DNA of 64,000 bases from VAZQ01 sp035263865. Its GTDB lineage: Bacteria; Pseudomonadota; Alphaproteobacteria; Rhizobiales; Xanthobacteraceae. Within the stretch, counting starts at the first letter, position 1, and every line of letters begins with the position of its first letter. Positions 51,719 through 58,099 of this stretch are shown in pieces. The DNA is taken from the NCBI GenBank assembly GCA_035263865.1, contig DATFQX010000291.1:1-64000 (forward strand), in the 5' to 3' direction. Under the pieces are notes generated by a model, which was not told the origin of the DNA, did no database searches, and was given only the letters and a program-made list of their open reading frames with translations. The position numbers and the translations under genes were made by a program.

Positions 51719-52546
51719 ATGCGCGTGGCCGGTGGGGACGCAGGAGCGACACCGATGCCGTATGGCACACCCCCTGTTGCTCGGCAGCTTGAGCACGGCC
51801 GATTCAACCGTTTCCTGAGCACATTGCCGCCGCACGAGTTTTCGCTGCTGGCGCCGCATCTGCGCACGGTCACGCTGGAACGCGGCGTGATGCTGCAGGA
51901 CGTGGGAGAGGAGATCGAGCACGTTTATTTCCCGCATACCGGCATGGTGTCGCTGGTCGCGGTCATGCAGAGCGGCGCGACTGTCGAGACGGCAACCATT
52001 GGGCGCTGGGGCGTCATCGGCGCGAGCGCCGGGCTCGGAGCGAGGTGGGCGGTTTCGCGGGCCATCGTGCAGCTGCCGGGCACGGCTGCCTGGATCTCCG
52101 CCTCACACTTTCAAGCGGCCGCGGCGCAAGGCACGGCGATCCGCAACCTCGTCGTGCGCTACGACGACGTTCTGTTGGCACAAATCCAGCAGTCGGTCGC
52201 CTGCAATGCGCTGCATGCCATGGAGGCGCGGCTTTGCCGATGGCTCTTGCAGACGCACGACTGCATCGACGGCAACGCGATCCCGCTGACGCAGGAGTTT
52301 TTAGGCCAGATGCTCGGCGTGCGCCGCACGACCGTGACCATCGCCGCGCGGCTCCTGCAGGGCGCGGGACTCATCCGCTACCGCCGCGGGTTGATCCAGA
52401 TCCTCGATCGCGGGGCGGTGGAAGAAATCGCCTGCGAATGCTACGCGGCAACGCGCGCCAATGCCGAGAAGATCTTTCCGTCTTCTCCTTCCCCCCCCCG
52501 CGATAGCACGCCGCAAAATCCCGCCATCTCCCCCCGAAACCGTTAG
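51719..52546 (+). CDS. Crp/Fnr family transcriptional regulator
   Basis: The 275-residue protein has a cNMP-binding-like beta-roll (about 30-145: IEHVYFPHTGMVSLVAVMQSG; ATIGRWGVIGASAGLG) and a C-terminal winged helix (about 165-240: TQEFLGQMLGVRRTTVTIAARLLQ is the DNA-reading helix). It lacks the N-terminal cysteines of FNR-type oxygen sensors; the effector is unknown. The start may be 51719 or the ATG at 51755. A run of nine C at 52491-52499 lies in the coding sequence near the 3' end. Confidence 0.85.
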   Translation: MRVAGGDAGATPMPYGTPPVARQLEHGRFNRFLSTLPPHEFSLLAPHLRTVTLERGVMLQDVGEEIEHVYFPHTGMVSLVAVMQSGATVETATIGRWGVIGASAGLGARWAVSRAIVQLPGTAAWISASHFQAAAAQGTAIRNLVVRYDDVLLAQIQQSVACNALHAMEARLCRWLLQTHDCIDGNAIPLTQEFLGQMLGVRRTTVTIAARLLQGAGLIRYRRGLIQILDRGAVEEIACECYAATRANAEKIFPSSPSPPRDSTPQNPAISPRNR

Positions 52547-52705
52547 CGCGTGAGCGGATCGGTCGGCTGGACCTCGGCGGGGTTTCGTTGCCGAGCGGAC
52601 AGTCCACAGCCCGTGCTCCCCGCGGACGCGGGGACTCCATGATCCGGGTGATCATGGGGCGGGCTCTCGCGCTGGGCGCTCGGAGGGTTCCGTCGGCATA
52701 GCTGG

Positions 52706-53047
52706 CTATGAGTTCGGGAACGGCAGCGCGGACGCCCCGTTTTTCCCCACATGGAACCAATAACGCAATACCTGCGGTTTGCGGAGGAGTGCCGCCGCAT
52801 GGCCCGCGAGGCCAAAAGCGCGGAGCACCGCAAACTTCTGGAGGACATGGCGCAAGCCTGGGAGAAAGTCGCCAAGGAAACGGATCCGAAGAGCTCTTAG
52901 TCTCGGGAGCTGATCGGATTTTTCCTCCTCGTCGTGGCATACCTGAGCCATCTGCAGCAACGCGGCCCGTCCCTTCGGGTCTTGGATCGCGTTCGCCATC
53001 TCCAAACATTGCTTGGCGTAACGCCGATACTTCTCTGATCGCCCCAT
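52706..53047 (-). CDS. Small helical protein with antisense overlap to another gene
   Basis: The first 40 residues, RSEKYRRYAKQCLEMANAIQ then PKGRAALLQMAQV, fit the local small helical family. After that the sequence differs from the family and runs antisense across 52751-52900, which encodes another family member on the plus strand. So the end of this ORF is doubtful and a frameshift is possible. The ATG at 53047 follows a perfect sigma-EcfG promoter (53072-53097) by 24 bases. Confidence 0.5.
   Translation of the reverse strand: MGRSEKYRRYAKQCLEMANAIQDPKGRAALLQMAQVCHDEEEKSDQLPRLRALRIRFLGDFLPGLRHVLQKFAVLRAFGLAGHAAALLRKPQVLRYWFHVGKNGASALPFPNS
52717..52741 (+). promoter_or_regulatory. Sigma-EcfG promoter, exact match (N16)
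   Basis: GGAAC at 52717-52721, 16 bases, CGTT at 52738-52741. The ATG at 52751 follows nine bases after the CGTT, so transcription probably begins at or just before the start codon. No Shine-Dalgarno fits in the remaining space. Confidence 0.75.
52751..52900 (+). CDS. Small helical protein of the local family, probably leaderless
   Basis: The 49-residue protein has the family pattern YLRFAEECRRMAREAKSAEH then RKLLEDMAQAWEKVAKE, so two amphipathic helices. It starts 9 bases after an exact sigma-EcfG promoter and has no Shine-Dalgarno. It lies entirely antisense to the 3' half of the 52706-53047 ORF. Function unknown; stress induction is inferred from the promoter. Confidence 0.7.
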   Translation: MEPITQYLRFAEECRRMAREAKSAEHRKLLEDMAQAWEKVAKETDPKSS

Positions 53048-53071
53048 CGGGCCCCCATGGTAATCTAGTGC

Positions 53072-53097
53072 AACGCACGGAGCTGCCCGCACGTTCC
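53072..53097 (-). promoter_or_regulatory. Sigma-EcfG promoter, exact match (N17)
   Basis: On the minus strand GGAAC (53097-53093), 17 bases, CGTT (53075-53072). The ATG of the small gene at 53047 follows 24 bases after the CGTT. Confidence 0.75.
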
Positions 53098-53189
53098 CTG
53101 CTCGCAGGGCTGACGGTTAGTGAAAGCTTGACGAGAGTTGAGTCGTGAGCGGGCAGACGGCGGGGGCGCGCGGAGACAGGATAGCACTT

Positions 53190-53259
53190 GGGGCACCAGA
53201 GGGTGCCCCCCTCGGAGGACGGGATGTCGAACCCCGCCAGAGTGGCCCCGGGCGGGGTT
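53190..53259 (+). terminator. Two strong hairpins, possible terminator or small RNA end
   Basis: GGGGCACC/GGTGCCCC (53190-53197 with 53202-53209, 4-base loop) is followed by AACCCCGCC/GGCGGGGTT (53230-53238 with 53251-53259). The second is followed on the plus strand by a T-rich tract. No plus-strand protein gene ends here, so a small RNA in 53100-53260 is possible. Nothing else is seen in 53098-53288. Confidence 0.45.
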
Positions 53260-53288
53260 TCCGCTTTCCCTTTGAAGGCGAGCCGGAT

Positions 53289-53504
53289 TCAACTCGCTTT
53301 GGCGAGCGTGCTTTGCTGAACGATCGCCGCGCGCTCGTGGGGGGCCAGCAACCGCATGGCCCTGACCACCTCGCGCCGCTCGAGAATGCCCACGAGCTTC
53401 GCAATGGTCAGTTCGGCATCGCGATCGGCAGAATTCAGATACGCAGCGAGCTCGGCCTGCGCCGCGCGGATGGCCTCGAGAATTGTTGGAAGTTCATCTT
53501 TCAT
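53289..53504 (-). CDS. Small helical hypothetical protein
   Basis: The 71-residue soluble helical protein has the core KDELPTILEAIRAAQAELAA then NSADRDAELTIAKLVGILE. No family recognised. The ATG at 53504 has GAGGTG nine bases upstream. Between that site and the putative promoter is a run of 11 C on the plus strand (53521-53531), so the 5' leader is mostly G. Length variation in that run could alter expression. Confidence 0.65.
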   Translation of the reverse strand: MKDELPTILEAIRAAQAELAAYLNSADRDAELTIAKLVGILERREVVRAMRLLAPHERAAIVQQSTLAKAS

Positions 53505-53541
53505 ACGCACTCACCTCGTTCCCCCCCCCCCGGCCGGATAA

Positions 53542-53566
53542 AACGCGCAAGAGCCCATTCGGTTTC
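53542..53566 (-). promoter_or_regulatory. Possible sigma-EcfG promoter (one mismatch)
   Basis: On the minus strand GAAAC (53566-53562), 16 bases, CGTT (53545-53542). It differs from the consensus at one base of the -35 element. It would start transcription near 53535, about 30 bases before the ATG at 53504. Confidence 0.45.
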
Positions 53567-53779
53567 GGCAGCGCCATTGTGGCGCACGACCCGGTTCGCC
53601 CTTTACGCGGGAAAACATCGTCGGGCATTATGGAAAACGTCCGCACTGCCGGCAGTCGCCGGGCCGCAATTTGATCAGCGCAAGGGAACGTAATTGTCGG
53701 CCGGGATTTAACTTAACCGGCGTTCGGGGAAACGGCGTGCCGAAGCTCGGCTCAGTCAGCTTTGACGATTGAGGCGCGA

Positions 53780-54058
53780 ATGCAAGAACAGATTGGGTAT
53801 TGCTGGCAGAAGGCTGCGGAATATGCGGCACGCGCCGAAGAGGCTTCCGACGAGGAGACGCGCGAGCTTTTCATCCGTTTTCGCAACTTTTGGACCAGCG
53901 CGGCCAAAAGCCATGACTCCTCGCGCCCGGCTGATGGGGTGAAGGCTGCGTCCTTGCGGCCGTCCTCAGTCACGCCCGGGCTCGGCACCAGCGCGTGGTA
54001 TACCCGCCCCTCGGATGCGCTGACGAGCACCACCGCAGAGCGGGGCGGCGCCAGGTAG
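53780..54058 (+). CDS. Small helical protein of the local family
   Basis: The 92-residue protein opens QEQIGYCWQKAAEYAARAEE then DEETRELFIRFRNFWTSAAK, the family two-helix core, followed by a disordered tail of about 45 residues. The ATG at 53780 with GAGG before it was chosen over a TTG at 53762. A loose GGAAC-N18-TT lies at 53685-53709. Function unknown. Confidence 0.65.
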   Translation: MQEQIGYCWQKAAEYAARAEEASDEETRELFIRFRNFWTSAAKSHDSSRPADGVKAASLRPSSVTPGLGTSAWYTRPSDALTSTTAERGGAR

Positions 54059-54070
54059 CGGTTTACTCGC

Positions 54071-54146
54071 CGTCGTCCGCTCGCAAGCGGGGACCCATGA
54101 TTTCAGGCCGGTGTTTATAGGTCCCCGCTTGCGCGGGGACGACATA
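54071..54146. repeat. Dispersed palindromic repeat (family A)
   Basis: The arms cgtcgtccgctcgcaagcgg and tccccgcttgcgcggggacg are separated by about 25 bases. It lies between the convergent genes at 53780 and 54191. Confidence 0.85.
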
Positions 54147-54190
54147 AGGCGGTTATTTCACGATCGCCTCGGGTTGGTCGCGTCGTTGCC

Positions 54191-54637
54191 TCAGTACATC
54201 GGCCGATAAGCGCCGAAGGATGGCTCGGCGGCATAGCTCCTTGTCTCGACGTTCCTTGTGTCGACGGGCTGCCCCCGTTGCACGGCACGCGTTCGCCCTT
54301 GGCTCGCGCGCGATTTGACCTTCTTGCCTTCGTTCGCTTCGGCCTTGACCGCAGGTGTGGTTGCCGCGCCGGTGGTTTCCGGCTCCGGCTCGACCCTGAC
54401 ATCGCCAACAGTGACATCGCGTTTGGCGGCATCCCGCTCTGAACGCAGCAATTCGACGTAGTTTACCGTCATGGGCGAGGCGTTGTGCGCGGCCATGCCG
54501 GGGTTGCGCAGCCGCGTCGGCTGCATCAAATAGTAGAAGAGGAGCGCAAAACACGCCGCGACCGCGCAATAGAAACCAAGATGCATGGCGAGCGCGCCGG
54601 CCACGCCGTCAGGATCGCGTTCGGAAAATCTCGACAT
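54191..54637 (-). CDS. Single-span membrane protein, unknown function
   Basis: The 148-residue protein has one membrane helix (MHLGFYCAVAACFALLFYYL, about 18-37) and a long charged, Thr/Ala/Lys-rich soluble tail, probably in the periplasm. No domain recognised. The start at 54637 lies 9 bases after the end of a sigma-EcfG-like promoter and has no Shine-Dalgarno. That supports a leaderless message. Confidence 0.65.
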   Translation of the reverse strand: MSRFSERDPDGVAGALAMHLGFYCAVAACFALLFYYLMQPTRLRNPGMAAHNASPMTVNYVELLRSERDAAKRDVTVGDVRVEPEPETTGAATTPAVKAEANEGKKVKSRASQGRTRAVQRGQPVDTRNVETRSYAAEPSFGAYRPMY

Positions 54638-54646
54638 GCACGAAGC

Positions 54647-54671
54647 AACTGCACGCGCGCAGCTTCGTTCC
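54647..54671 (-). promoter_or_regulatory. Probable sigma-EcfG promoter (one mismatch)
   Basis: On the minus strand GGAAC (54671-54667), 16 bases, AGTT (54650-54647). The ATG at 54637 follows 9 bases later, the same distance as at 52751. Confidence 0.5.
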
Positions 54672-54766
54672 GCCTTATTTTCAGCATCGCGCGCAAGTGA
54701 TGAGCGCGACGGCTGCTTGCCGTCGAGTCCTTCACCCCGACTGGGCCAAGCCTGAGCGAAAACAAA

Positions 54767-54797
54767 AACCCCGCCGGGGGAGCACCACGGCGGGGTT
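54767..54797 (-). terminator. Rho-independent terminator on the minus strand
   Basis: AACCCCGCC pairs with GGCGGGGTT across a 13-base loop. Read on the minus strand the stem is followed by TTTGTTTT. The transcript it would end runs leftward through 54798-55074 (277 bases), where I find no convincing protein gene, so a small RNA or the tail of the 55075-55416 transcript is possible. Confidence 0.7.
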
Positions 54798-55074
54798 AAT
54801 TGCGGCCCGAACGCGGAAGGGAGGGTCCACCTTCACTCGGGCCGACCGATACGATCCTGTCACCAAAGCAAAGCGCGGTCGGTTCGCTTGGCGACTCAGG
54901 AACCCGAAATTTGCCTCGCGTGCTTAATTGCCTTGCGGCCGGGCCGCTCCCGGCGTTAGCCACCCCCCGCGTTTCCGCCGCTTGACTCGCACCGCGCAGC
55001 AGCATGGTGCTTTGCTGGGCGTAACCCGCGGAGGCTAGCGTCGTGTTTTGCTATCCTGCCTGGGTGGCCGGCGA

Positions 55075-55416
55075 TCACCGCCGACGGGGATATGGCCCAT
55101 AGGAGATGCGCGAGTTCTGCGGGATGCCCAAAGCCTGGTTGAGGTGCGGCTCGTCGAGAACGTCCCACAACCGAGCGATCATCTCACGGTCGGTCTGCGA
55201 CTGATCCGCCACCACCAGCTCGACCGCCCGCAGCACGAAGGTGAGGAAGCTGTCGCTGCCCTGCAGCAAGGCGGCCTGGACCGCTGACGAGCGCACGAGC
55301 TCGCGCAGGCGCGCAACCGTTGCGTCATCGGCCACGTAGTGCATGGGTGGGGCGTTCTGCCACAGGAGGTCTTGCGCCGCTCTGACGGCTGCTTCGATGA
55401 CGCGACCGGGGTTCAT
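55075..55416 (-). CDS. Hypothetical protein, probably leaderless
   Basis: The 113-residue soluble, mostly helical protein (VIEAAVRAAQDLLWQNAPPM and ATVARLRELVRSSAVQAALL) has no domain I recognise. A GTG 12 codons upstream is in frame, but that stretch is an exact sigma-EcfG promoter, so the ATG at 55416 (MNPGRVIEA) is the better start. It lies 8 bases after the CGTT and lacks a Shine-Dalgarno. Confidence 0.7.
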   Translation of the reverse strand: MNPGRVIEAAVRAAQDLLWQNAPPMHYVADDATVARLRELVRSSAVQAALLQGSDSFLTFVLRAVELVVADQSQTDREMIARLWDVLDEPHLNQALGIPQNSRISYGPYPRRR

Positions 55417-55424
55417 GCCGGAAA

Positions 55425-55450
55425 AACGCACGGCGAACGCCAGCTGTTCC
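55425..55450 (-). promoter_or_regulatory. Sigma-EcfG promoter, exact match (N17)
   Basis: On the minus strand GGAAC (55450-55446), 17 bases, CGTT (55428-55425). It decides the start of the downstream gene in favour of 55416. Confidence 0.75.
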
Positions 55451-55473
55451 ACCCGCGCAAATGCGCGGCGATA

Positions 55474-55668
55474 TTACTCTTCGACCCGCTCGACCTCGAC
55501 ATTGACGCACTCGCCGATCTCGCAGCGGTAGCCGGCGCCGGAGGCGAGCAGCTCCTGCGCGTGCTCTGCGGAATATGCCTCGACGCACCACTGCTCGGTG
55601 CGGGTGACCTGCACGGTGGCGTGGAAGGTCTTGAGCGCGGGCCTTTGTTTGAGCGCGGCAACCGCCAT
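55474..55668 (-). CDS. Small conserved hypothetical protein
   Basis: The 64-residue alpha/beta protein (LKTFHATVQVTRTEQWCVEA and CEIGECVNVEVERVEE) has three cysteines. AGGAG nine bases before the ATG at 55668 is a good Shine-Dalgarno. I see no sigma-EcfG motif in front of it. Function unknown. Confidence 0.7.
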   Translation of the reverse strand: MAVAALKQRPALKTFHATVQVTRTEQWCVEAYSAEHAQELLASGAGYRCEIGECVNVEVERVEE

Positions 55669-55779
55669 GGCTTGCTCCTGGACGAATCACCTTTGCAGCC
55701 GAGTCTAGCTGGGAGCGCGGGCAAGAACAAATCGGCAACGCAAAGCTGCCATGGCGGCAAGCGCCTCCATTGCGGCACC

Positions 55780-55805
55780 GGAACAGGATAGCGTTCGCTC
55801 TCGTT
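55780..55805 (+). promoter_or_regulatory. Sigma-EcfG promoter, exact match (N17), before ku
   Basis: GGAAC at 55780-55784, 17 bases, CGTT at 55802-55805. The Ku start codon follows 28 bases downstream, with AGGAG between. Confidence 0.8.
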
Positions 55806-55832
55806 GACGAAAGTAGCGATAGGAGCGCCCCC

Positions 55833-56708
55833 GTGGCCCCGCGTGCGTATTGGAAAGGCTACCTGAAACTCTCGCTCGTCTCGTGTCCGGTCGCGCTGTT
55901 TCCCGCCAGCAGCGAGCGGGACAAAATCAGCTTCCACCAGATCAACAAGACCACCGGCAACCGCATCAGGTATAAGAAAGTGGACGCGGAGACCGAGGAG
56001 GAGGTCGACGCAGCCGACATCATCAAAGGCTACGAAGTCGGCAAGGGCGAGTACATCGAGCTCGAGCCCGAAGAGCTCGAGGCGGTTGCCATCGAGAGCA
56101 CGCGCACCATCGAGATCGATGAATTCGTGCCAAGGAATGAGATCGACGACCTCTATCTCAACAATCCGTATTACCTCGTGCCGGACGGCGAGGTCGGCCA
56201 GCAGGCTTTCGCGGTCATCCGCGAGGCGATCCGCAAGGAAGGCACGGTGGCGCTCGGTCGGGTCGTTTTCACCTCGCGCGAGCACGTCATCGCGCTCGAG
56301 CCGCGCGGCAAGGGGCTGCTCGGGATGACGCTGCGATACCCTTACGAGATCCGCAAGGAGGACCAGTATTTCGACGAGATCGAGGACGAGAAAATTCCCA
56401 AAGATATGCTCGAGCTCGCAACCCACATCGTCGAGACGAAATCCGGGCATTTCAAGCCGGAAAAATTCGAGGATCATTACGAGAATGCACTGAAGGAATT
56501 GCTGAAGAAGAAGCGCGTGGGCGAGAAGATCGAAGCGCCGAAGCAGCGCGAGCCGGCAAAAGTCATCAATCTCATGGACGCGTTGCGGCGAAGCGTGAGC
56601 GCGGAACGAGGGGGTGGCGCGCGACGCAAACCGTCGCGCAGCAGCGCCCAGCGCCGCACCGCCAAACGCGCGGGACGGTCATCGACGCGGCAGAAGAAGG
56701 CGGGCTAG
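55833..56708 (+). CDS. ku: Non-homologous end-joining protein Ku
   Basis: The 291-residue bacterial Ku homodimerises as a ring on DNA ends and recruits the ligase LigD. The core begins APRAYWKGYLKLSLVSCPVA and includes FHQINKTTGNRIRYKKVDAE, EIDEFVPRNEIDDLYLNNPY and the bridge region GMTLRYPYEIRKEDQYFDEI. The C-terminal tail is lysine/arginine-rich, as expected for DNA contacts. The start is GTG at 55833, chosen by AGGAG and homology. No LigD gene is in the window. The exact sigma-EcfG promoter upstream suggests induction by general stress. Confidence 0.94.
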   Translation: MAPRAYWKGYLKLSLVSCPVALFPASSERDKISFHQINKTTGNRIRYKKVDAETEEEVDAADIIKGYEVGKGEYIELEPEELEAVAIESTRTIEIDEFVPRNEIDDLYLNNPYYLVPDGEVGQQAFAVIREAIRKEGTVALGRVVFTSREHVIALEPRGKGLLGMTLRYPYEIRKEDQYFDEIEDEKIPKDMLELATHIVETKSGHFKPEKFEDHYENALKELLKKKRVGEKIEAPKQREPAKVINLMDALRRSVSAERGGGARRKPSRSSAQRRTAKRAGRSSTRQKKAG

Positions 56709-56814
56709 CGCTTCGGCGTGCGAATGGAGTGAGCCCCAGCGGCGAACTCACTCTGCACCCTGTCCCCGCTTCGCGGGGCGAGGTCGCGCACGACGCGTTG
56801 CTGAAGATCGTCGT

Positions 56815-57243
56815 CTAGTTCTGAGCTTCGAGCTGACGCACGAGCGCCGCAAGACGCGCGGGAACGGGCGCCGCAAGCGCGTCGTATTCGCACTCGAGCG
56901 CGCGCCCGAGCGCGCCGAGCCAGGCGCGGCGATCACAAGCAAGCACCGCCCGGGCGGGCCGCTCGGATCGCGATGGGCGCACGGAAGAGCGTGTCGATTC
57001 CCGCACCGGCGCAGCAGCCAGATCCGCCGCGACCGTCTCGCCAGAGCGCAGCTCAGACGCAACCCCGGCGGGCTGGCCCAGCGGATTCTCCAGCATCTGA
57101 CGGCGAATCCAGTAGTCGACCCGATCTGCGGTGAGCACCGCGGCGCCGAAGCAGCGCTTGAGACCTGGTCCCGACCTTGTGCGCGCCCGTCGTGCCTGGC
57201 TTTCCGCCTCGCTCCCTCGCACCATTGGAGCGCTCCCGTCCAT
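56815..57243 (-). CDS. NepR-like protein (candidate anti-sigma factor)
   Basis: The C-terminal 30 residues, LGRALECEYDALAAPVPARL then AALVRQLEAQN, fit the NepR pattern LGRxLxxxYDxxxxxPVPxRLxxLxxQL with one residue fewer before PVP. NepR sequesters sigma-EcfG until phosphorylated PhyR takes it away. The rest (142 residues in all from the ATG at 57243) is low-complexity and unusual, since NepR proteins are about 60 residues. A shorter form from ATG 57096 is possible. An exact sigma-EcfG promoter lies upstream, as for known nepR genes. No phyR or ecfG is in the window. Confidence 0.5.
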   Translation of the reverse strand: MDGSAPMVRGSEAESQARRARTRSGPGLKRCFGAAVLTADRVDYWIRRQMLENPLGQPAGVASELRSGETVAADLAAAPVRESTRSSVRPSRSERPARAVLACDRRAWLGALGRALECEYDALAAPVPARLAALVRQLEAQN

Positions 57244-57323
57244 CTCGAGACCGCCTGAGAAGCGCCCCCGGCCCGCAGGCCGGAGCAGGTGATGACGGCA
57301 TGGCGCCGCCTGTTTCCGCAATG

Positions 57324-57349
57324 AACGCGTGACGCGTCAGTCGGGTTCC
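57324..57349 (-). promoter_or_regulatory. Sigma-EcfG promoter, exact match (N17), before the NepR-like gene
   Basis: On the minus strand GGAAC (57349-57345), 17 bases, CGTT (57327-57324). Transcription would start near 57317, before the ATG at 57243. It faces away from the CheB promoter about 80 bases to the right. Confidence 0.75.
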
Positions 57350-57427
57350 CGACATTACACATTTTGTTTTGCGCACTCGTTGGCGCGGCCCACAGGCTTT
57401 AGAGCCCCCGGACGGTCCGCACCTCCA

Positions 57428-57453
57428 GGAACGGGCCCATTGCGCCGCGCGTT
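57428..57453 (+). promoter_or_regulatory. Sigma-EcfG promoter, exact match (N17), before cheB-like gene
   Basis: GGAAC at 57428-57432, 17 bases, CGTT at 57450-57453. The GTG start at 57461 follows seven bases later. AGGAAC here could be mistaken for a Shine-Dalgarno for a TTG at 57440, but the promoter reading explains both halves. Confidence 0.75.
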
Positions 57454-57460
57454 GACTCGC

Positions 57461-58099
57461 GTGGAGCAAAAAACCGCCAGCGGTTTGGCGATCGTCGTTG
57501 TCGGCGCTTCCTATGGAGGGGTCGAAGCAATGGAAAAGCTGTTTGCCGACCTGCCCGCTCAAATCCCCGCCGCCATCTTATGCGTGCTTCACGTGGGTCC
57601 GTATCCGAGTCGACTTCCCAGCATTTTGAACCGCCATTCGTTCCTGCACGCGCATCACGCCAAACACGGCGAGCCGCTCCGTGCCGGGGAAATTTACGTC
57701 GCGCCGCCCGACCATCATCTTCACGTCCGGCGCGGCTACGTGGCGCTCTCGCGCGGCCCGCGCGTGAACTGGAGCAGGCCGGCGATCGACCCGCTGTTTG
57801 CCAGCGCAGCCAAGGCCTATGGGCCGAGCGTGGTCGGCGTGCTGTTGACCGGGCGACTAAACGACGGCACCGCCGGGCTCTACGAAATCCAACGCCACGG
57901 CGGTACAACCATCGTCCAGGATCCAGGCGAGGCGGTGTGCCCGGGCATGCCTGCAAGCGCCCTCAAGCACGTCGCTGTCGATCATTGCGTCCCATTGGCG
58001 GATATGCCGCGCATTCTGTTCCAGATCTGCAAGGACATCGCCACACGCTCGAGGGTCTTGTCGCGCGTGACAGGAACTGGAGGGGCCTTCCATGCCTGA
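57461..58099 (+). CDS. Stand-alone CheB-type methylesterase domain protein
   Basis: The 212-residue protein has the catalytic triad S17 (VVGASYGGVEA), H44 (CVLHVGP) and D135 (TGRLNDGTAG), so hydrolysis of a glutamyl methyl ester or deamidation is chemically possible. It has no receiver domain, and no chemoreceptor genes are nearby. It is followed, with an 8-base overlap, by a gene for the zinc-ribbon/helical region that in other proteins is fused to the end of such CheB domains. The GTG at 57461 is probably leaderless (see promoter). Role likely in stress signalling, by inference. Confidence 0.82.
   Translation: MEQKTASGLAIVVVGASYGGVEAMEKLFADLPAQIPAAILCVLHVGPYPSRLPSILNRHSFLHAHHAKHGEPLRAGEIYVAPPDHHLHVRRGYVALSRGPRVNWSRPAIDPLFASAAKAYGPSVVGVLLTGRLNDGTAGLYEIQRHGGTTIVQDPGEAVCPGMPASALKHVAVDHCVPLADMPRILFQICKDIATRSRVLSRVTGTGGAFHA

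Noticed and set aside
54796..55005. 69-codon minus-strand open frame as a protein gene
   Set aside because: No ribosome-binding site or recognisable protein pattern; the terminator at 54767 suggests RNA instead.
55417..55452. GTG at 55452 as the start of the 113-residue protein gene
   Set aside because: The extra 12 codons are exactly the GGAAC-N17-CGTT promoter; the ATG at 55416 fits better.
56709..56814. Hairpin tgtccccgcttcgcggggcg after ku as a dedicated terminator
   Set aside because: It is a partial copy of the dispersed repeat, with no T-run; it may still slow transcription but is not called.
57440..57460. TTG at 57440 as the start of the CheB-like gene, with AGGAAC as ribosome-binding site
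   Set aside because: GGAAC is the -35 half of an exact sigma-EcfG promoter, and 57440 would lie upstream of its transcription start.
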